Assembly (NCBI GenBank): GCA_900755095.1
Contig: CAAEFE010000109.1
Span: 1-48,030, forward strand
DNA length: 48,030 nt
Source of the DNA: an uncultured Bacteroides sp.
Lineage (GTDB): Bacteria > Bacteroidota > Bacteroidia > Bacteroidales > Bacteroidaceae
Direction: 5' to 3'
Shown here: positions 44,071-48,030 of the stretch, piece after piece
Numbering within the stretch: position 1 is the first letter of the stretch
How the letters are laid out: the number at the start of each line of letters is the position of its first letter
Translations under genes and position numbers: made by a program
The notes under the pieces: generated by a model
Database searches by the model: none
Told to the model about the DNA's origin: nothing
The model's input: the letters and a program-made list of their open reading frames with translations, nothing else

Positions 44071-44850
44071 ATGCTCAATTTAATAGCCGTTTTCTTAGTA
44101 TGTTCAGGTATCGGAATTGCAGTACATATTGCCATAGACTTGACACATCGTCCGCAATCAATGAAGATAATGAATGCAGTCTGGATATTATCTGCATTAT
44201 GGGGAAGTTATTTAGCTTTATGGGCGTATAATAAGTTTGGACGGAGTAGTCCGATGAAAGCTGAGGATGATGGGATGAAAATGGATATGTCTGGCATGAA
44301 AGATATGTCTGATATGAAGGGAATGGATATGTCCGGTATGAAAGATAATATGGAGATGGATATGGCCATGCAGGGAGAAATGTCGATGCAAGGAATGCAA
44401 CGTCCTTATTGGCAATCGGTAGCTTTGTCGGCGCTTCATTGTGGTGCAGGATGTACATTGGCAGATATCATAGGAGAGTGGTTCACAAACTATGTTCCTG
44501 TAACTGTGGCAGGAAGTCAGCTCTTTGGTAATTGGGTACTTGACTTTATTCTGGCTTTGATGATTGGTGTTTATTTCCAATTCTATGCTATTCGGGAGAT
44601 GGAAAAAATATCGGTAGGTAATGCCTTGGCTCGTGCTTTCAAAGCGGATTTCTTTTCTCTTTTATCCTGGCAGGTAGGAATGTATGGCTGGATGGCGATT
44701 GTCTATTTTGTATTGTTCATCAATGAACCATTACCCAAAGACACATGGATATTCTGGTTTATGATGCAGTTGGCTATGCTTTTCGGTTTCTTCTGTGCAT
44801 ATCCTATGAATGCTCTTCTTATAAAATTAGGTATAAAGAAAGGTATGTAA
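44071..44850 (+). CDS. DUF4396 membrane protein with Met-rich metal-binding linker
   Basis: A 259-residue protein. Two N-terminal helices (MLNLIAVFLVCSGIGIAVHI, ILSALWGSYLALW) are followed by a linker at about 62-109 that contains 17 methionines in 48 residues, arranged as repeats of MDMSGMKD and alternating with Asp. Helices of the DUF4396 type follow (LSALHCGAGCTLADIIGEWF, LDFILALMIGVYFQFYAIRE, LSWQVGMYGWMAIVY). Met/Asp/His-rich stretches bind copper or silver in other proteins, and HCGAGC may be a metal site in the membrane. A role in copper handling is likely by analogy but unproved. Confidence 0.82.
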   Translation: MLNLIAVFLVCSGIGIAVHIAIDLTHRPQSMKIMNAVWILSALWGSYLALWAYNKFGRSSPMKAEDDGMKMDMSGMKDMSDMKGMDMSGMKDNMEMDMAMQGEMSMQGMQRPYWQSVALSALHCGAGCTLADIIGEWFTNYVPVTVAGSQLFGNWVLDFILALMIGVYFQFYAIREMEKISVGNALARAFKADFFSLLSWQVGMYGWMAIVYFVLFINEPLPKDTWIFWFMMQLAMLFGFFCAYPMNALLIKLGIKKGM

Positions 44851-44856
44851 AATAAA

Positions 44857-44914
44857 TGCAGATTTACTCTAAACGATAAGTATGTAATTACTTATTTGAG
44901 GGAGTGAATCTGCA
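44857..44914. terminator. Nested inverted repeats after the DUF4396 gene
   Basis: The outer arms TGCAGATT (44857-44864) and AATCTGCA (44907-44914) surround an inner stem ATAAGTA/TACTTAT (44876-44882, 44889-44895). It lies between two convergent genes and probably ends the rightward one, although no long T-run follows. Confidence 0.55.
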
Positions 44915-44960
44915 TCTGTTATGATATGACTACTTTTGTCTTTTCTTTCTCTTTGGGAGT

Positions 44961-45821
44961 TTATCTTTTCAATAATTTCGGTATATCCGAAGGTTCTTGT
45001 GCTACCCGGATACCGGCAGCTTCTAAAGATTCAATCTTCTCTTTTGCCGAACCGGAACTTCCCGAAATGATAGCTCCTGCATGTCCCATCTGCTTCCCCG
45101 GAGGAGCTGATTGTCCTGCAATAAATGCCACTACAGGTTTGGTTACATTATTACGGATATATTCAGCCGCTTGTTCTTCTGCGTTTCCTCCAATCTCTCC
45201 AATCAGGACGATCGCTTCTGTTTCCGGATCATTTTGGAACATCTCCAGCAGTTGACGGAAATGAAGACCTACAACAGGATCGCCCCCGATGCCGATAGCG
45301 GTGGATTGTCCCATACCATTAGCTGTTAAGTGATACACAATCTCGTAAGTAAGTGTTCCGCTACGACTGATAACTCCGACATTTCCTTCTAAAAAGACCT
45401 GTCCCGGTAAAATGCCCACCATGCTTTTTCCCGGAGAGATCAGTCCCGGACAGTTGGGACCGATCAGCATAGCACCTTTTTGTTCGACAAACTGGTGCGC
45501 CTTAATTACATCCAGCGTGGGGATTCCTTCCGCAATACAGACAATTAACCGGATGCCCGCATCTGCTGCCTCCATAATGGCATCTGCCGCAAAACGTGCC
45601 GGAACAAAAATGATAGAAGTATTGGCTTTCGTTTGTTCAACCGCGTCATACATAGTATTGAATACGGGGATGCCGTCTACATCTGTTCCTCCTTTGCCCG
45701 GAGAAGTTCCTCCAACAACATGGGTTCCGTATTCTTTCATCTTCTTGGCGTGGAAAAGCCCGTCTCTCCCGGTGATTCCCTGTACAATCAGGCGGGTGGA
45801 TTTATCTATTAATATGCTCAT
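44961..45821 (-). CDS. sucD: Succinyl-CoA synthetase, alpha subunit
   Basis: A 286-residue CoA-binding subunit. The Rossmann-like N-terminus has [20 protein letters not shown], the central region has [20 protein letters not shown], and [20 protein letters not shown]. The active-site phosphohistidine lies in [18 protein letters not shown]. It makes the alpha/beta enzyme that interconverts succinyl-CoA with succinate plus NTP. It is encoded 33 bases after sucC in the same operon, the reverse of some other orders only in strand. Confidence 0.93.
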   Translation of the reverse strand: MSILIDKSTRLIVQGITGRDGLFHAKKMKEYGTHVVGGTSPGKGGTDVDGIPVFNTMYDAVEQTKANTSIIFVPARFAADAIMEAADAGIRLIVCIAEGIPTLDVIKAHQFVEQKGAMLIGPNCPGLISPGKSMVGILPGQVFLEGNVGVISRSGTLTYEIVYHLTANGMGQSTAIGIGGDPVVGLHFRQLLEMFQNDPETEAIVLIGEIGGNAEEQAAEYIRNNVTKPVVAFIAGQSAPPGKQMGHAGAIISGSSGSAKEKIESLEAAGIRVAQEPSDIPKLLKR

Positions 45822-45854
45822 AATTGCTTTATTTATTAATGATTTGGGTACTTA

Positions 45855-46985
45855 TTATGCTTTCAGAGCCATAAGAGCAGCTTCTTTCATCGTTGTGGCT
45901 ATTTGGAAACGGCTGTAATTCCGTAACAGTTCCCGTCCGATATGCTCATTAGTGCCTGTAAGCCGTACGATAACAGGTATATTACTGTTTATCTGCTCGA
46001 ATGCCTGAAGAAGCCCTATTGCTACATCATCACAGCGGGTGATTCCTCCAAAAATATTAATCAGGACCACTTTCACTTTTTCATCCTGCAATAAAAGTTT
46101 CATGGCTTCAATTACCTTGACAGGATTGGAACTACCACCAATGTCGAGAAAATTGGCTGGCTGACCTCCATAAAGTTTAATCATGTCCATAGTAGCCATA
46201 GCGAGTCCGGCACCATTTACCATACAACCGATGTTGCCATCCATGTGGACATAACTGAATCCTTTATCTTTAGCGTCTGCTTCTATTCTTTCTTCCTCCG
46301 TCGGATCAAATAAAGCATGTATCTCCGGATGGCGATAGAGCGCATTGTCATCAAAAACGATCTTTGCATCAATAGCCATCAACGTACCTTTCTTGGTAAG
46401 TGCCAGCGGATTTACTTCCACTAATGACGCATCATTTTCCATGAAGATCTTATAAAGTTCCTGAAGGATGGCCGCCATTTTACCCGCCTGCTCCATTTGG
46501 GGAAAAAGAGAGAAAGCAAAACGCCTTGCCAGATAGTCGGGAAGACCAATAAATGGATTGATTGAATATCGGATGATTTTCTCCGGTGTTTGACGGGCTA
46601 CCTCTTCGATATCCATACCGCCGGATGCACTCATCATCAGAACGACAGAACGTGTATTTCGGTCGATGGTGTAACTGACATAATATTCGGCAGCAATATC
46701 TACCGCCTCACTAACCAGTACTTGATTAACCGGAAGTCCTTTAATACTCATTCCGAGAATATTTTTAGCTTCCTGATAAGCATCTTCCGTATTGTTTACC
46801 AGTTTCACTCCTCCGGCTTTTCCCCGGCCTCCGGTTAATACCTGTGCTTTTATAACCACCCTGTCTGTTCCCATCCTCCGGTAAGCGGCTATGACACCTG
46901 CGGCTGTACGGCATAAAGTGTGCCTCTCGACAGGTATTCCGTACTTGGAGAAAATCTCTTTCGCTTGATATTCATGTATTTTCAT
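45855..46985 (-). CDS. sucC: Succinyl-CoA synthetase, beta subunit
   Basis: A 376-residue ATP-grasp subunit. MKIHEYQAKEIFSKYGIPVE opens it. The nucleotide loop region is VVIKAQVLTGGRGKAGGVKL, the metal site is ASLVEVNPLALTKKGTLMAI, and the CoA/interaction region is GNIGCMVNGAGLAMATMDM with GGQPANFLDIGG and INIFGGITRCDDVA. It precedes sucD. In Bacteroides the pair probably serves the branched succinate/propionate metabolism rather than a full TCA cycle. Confidence 0.93.
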   Translation of the reverse strand: MKIHEYQAKEIFSKYGIPVERHTLCRTAAGVIAAYRRMGTDRVVIKAQVLTGGRGKAGGVKLVNNTEDAYQEAKNILGMSIKGLPVNQVLVSEAVDIAAEYYVSYTIDRNTRSVVLMMSASGGMDIEEVARQTPEKIIRYSINPFIGLPDYLARRFAFSLFPQMEQAGKMAAILQELYKIFMENDASLVEVNPLALTKKGTLMAIDAKIVFDDNALYRHPEIHALFDPTEEERIEADAKDKGFSYVHMDGNIGCMVNGAGLAMATMDMIKLYGGQPANFLDIGGSSNPVKVIEAMKLLLQDEKVKVVLINIFGGITRCDDVAIGLLQAFEQINSNIPVIVRLTGTNEHIGRELLRNYSRFQIATTMKEAALMALKA

Positions 46986-47058
46986 GGCTCATAAATTTGA
47001 GTAAATGATTCCTGTAATAAAAACAATAGCAAGATACGGAAAGTTTGCCGGAAAAGAA

Positions 47059-47072
47059 AAGTAATGGGGTGT
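47059..47072 (-). promoter_or_regulatory. 14-mer shared with the small-gene upstream region
   Basis: AAAGTAATGGGGTG (minus strand CACCCCATTACTTT), about 75 bases upstream of the sucC start, is identical to positions 44001-44014 upstream of the small coiled-coil gene in the same orientation and at a similar distance. The meaning is unknown. Confidence 0.35.
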
Positions 47073-47109
47073 TATACAACATGTTAATCCGTATGCTATG
47101 AATAGGCTT

Positions 47110-47149
47110 AATATAAAAAAGCGTGTTGGCAATAGTTACCAACACGCTT
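47110..47149 (-). terminator. Terminator of the fabD operon
   Basis: AAGCGTGTTGG (47119-47129) and CCAACACGCTT (47139-47149) form a perfect 11-pair stem, followed on the minus strand by TTTTTTATATT. Confidence 0.9.
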
Positions 47150-47184
47150 CATATATTTAAAGATGAAGTCTGTCTTACGGATAT

Positions 47185-48030
47185 TTATGCAATACCGTGA
47201 GCATTGACAGTACCGTCAATCTTTTTAATCAATCCTTGAAGTACTGCACCCGGGCCACATTCTGTAAAATCAGTAGCACCGTCAGCAACCATATTCTTTA
47301 CTGATTGTGTCCAACGTACGGAAGCAGTCAGTTGAGCAACCAGGTTCTTTTTGATTTCTGCAGGGTCAGTGTGAGGAAGTGCATCCGCATTCTGATATAC
47401 CGGACATTTAGGAGTATGTATTTCGGTAGCTTTGATAGCAGCTTCCAGTTCTATTTTAGCAGGATCCATCAATGGAGAATGGAAAGCACCACCCACTTTC
47501 AGCGGAAGAGCACGTTTGGCTCCGGCAGCTTTCATCAGTTCGCAAGCCTTTTCGATACCCGGTACAGAGCCGGAGATAACGATTTGTCCCGGACAGTTGT
47601 AGTTGGCCGGTACGCAAACTTCACCTTCTGCATTTACTGCTGCACAGATTTCTTCTACTTTTTCATCCGGCAATGCGATAATAGCAGCCATGGTGGAAGG
47701 AGTAGCTTCGCAAGCTTTCTGCATAGCCATTGCACGTGCATACACAAGCTTCAATCCATCTTCAAAACTCAATGCACCGGCAGCAACCAATGCAGAGAAC
47801 TCACCAAGTGAGTGGCCGGCAGTCATTTCCGGCTTGAAGTCGTCGCCCATGCAAAGAGCAGAAATAACAGAATGAAGGAAAACGGCAGGTTGAGTAACCT
47901 TTGTCTGACGAAGATCTTCGTCTGTGCCGTCGAACATGATATCTGTAATGCGATATCCGAGGATATCATTTGCTTTTTCAAACAATTCTTTTGCTAAAGC
48001 TGAGTTTTCATACAGGTCTTTACCCATTCC
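47185..48030 (-). CDS. fabD: Malonyl-CoA:ACP transacylase, 5'-truncated by the window
   Basis: 281 residues of the C-terminal part. The nucleophile serine is in TAGHSLGEFSALVAAGALSF, and the conserved Arg region is DGLKLVYARAMAMQKAC. The active-site His is in GGAFHSPLMDPAK and the C-terminal motif is TECGPGAVLQGLIKKI. It transfers malonyl groups from CoA to acyl carrier protein in fatty-acid synthesis. The expected N-terminal MKAFVFPGQG-type start lies beyond the window edge, since the last codons read G-M-G-K in frame. The gene ends at a strong terminator. Confidence 0.93.
   Translation of the reverse strand, partial: GMGKDLYENSALAKELFEKANDILGYRITDIMFDGTDEDLRQTKVTQPAVFLHSVISALCMGDDFKPEMTAGHSLGEFSALVAAGALSFEDGLKLVYARAMAMQKACEATPSTMAAIIALPDEKVEEICAAVNAEGEVCVPANYNCPGQIVISGSVPGIEKACELMKAAGAKRALPLKVGGAFHSPLMDPAKIELEAAIKATEIHTPKCPVYQNADALPHTDPAEIKKNLVAQLTASVRWTQSVKNMVADGATDFTECGPGAVLQGLIKKIDGTVNAHGIA

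Noticed and set aside
47305..47811. 168-residue antisense reading frame over fabD
   Set aside because: It mirrors the fabD codons and has no recognisable domain.

Overview
The window looks like chromosomal DNA of a gut Bacteroides, probably of the B. thetaiotaomicron / ovatus group. The evidence is an ECF-sigma / FecR / SusC / SusD polysaccharide utilization locus with a sulfatase and a GH2 glycosidase, many DUF families typical of Bacteroides, Bacteroidetes-type promoters (TTTG, then about 18-20 bp, then TAnnTTTG), and lipoproteins with an LxxC-type lipobox. From memory the gene order recalls B. thetaiotaomicron around BT_0750-BT_0790; this was not checked against any database.

Layout. 186-6758: a giant two-module sensor kinase, its response regulator and an AbgT-type transporter. 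6858-17474: a complete polysaccharide utilization locus (ECF sigma, FecR anti-sigma, SusC, SusD, Ser-type sulfatase, GH2) that probably imports and degrades a sulfated, host-type glycan. 17539-21367: a DUF2809 membrane protein, an OmpA-like lipoprotein, a tRNA-Arg(TCT) with the remains of an integrated element beside it (an integrase N-terminus fused to a lipoprotein), and an exported TPR protein. 21497-24520: pabB and pabC (p-aminobenzoate synthesis), DUF2461 and YhcH-family genes. 24539-29825: glycogen branching enzyme, a PepSY-like protein, a GH13 amylase and a patatin phospholipase. 29992-33620: a polyferredoxin, a DUF362 Tat protein, an ECF-transporter S-like protein and a DoxX protein, which together may form an uncharacterised membrane redox system. 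33781-36608: DUF169, PPK2, and a deletion scar joining a dead aldo/keto reductase to an AraC regulator that has lost its DNA-binding domain. 36815-43176: DUF4846, a glutamine synthetase, then an outer-membrane protein / pseudokinase / LytS kinase / LytTR regulator operon with direct repeats that look like LytTR binding sites. 43453-48030: an RRM RNA-binding protein, a small acidic coiled protein, a Met-rich DUF4396 membrane protein, sucD-sucC and the 5'-truncated fabD.

Two signalling systems here share a theme of divided or degenerate kinases. In the 1439-residue sensor, the first half keeps the ATP-binding boxes but lacks an H-box histidine, while the second half keeps a plausible histidine but has lost the ATP-binding boxes. 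In the LytS/LytTR operon, the first of two tandem kinases has Glu in place of the phospho-acceptor His. No CRISPR array, rRNA operon or intact insertion sequence was seen.
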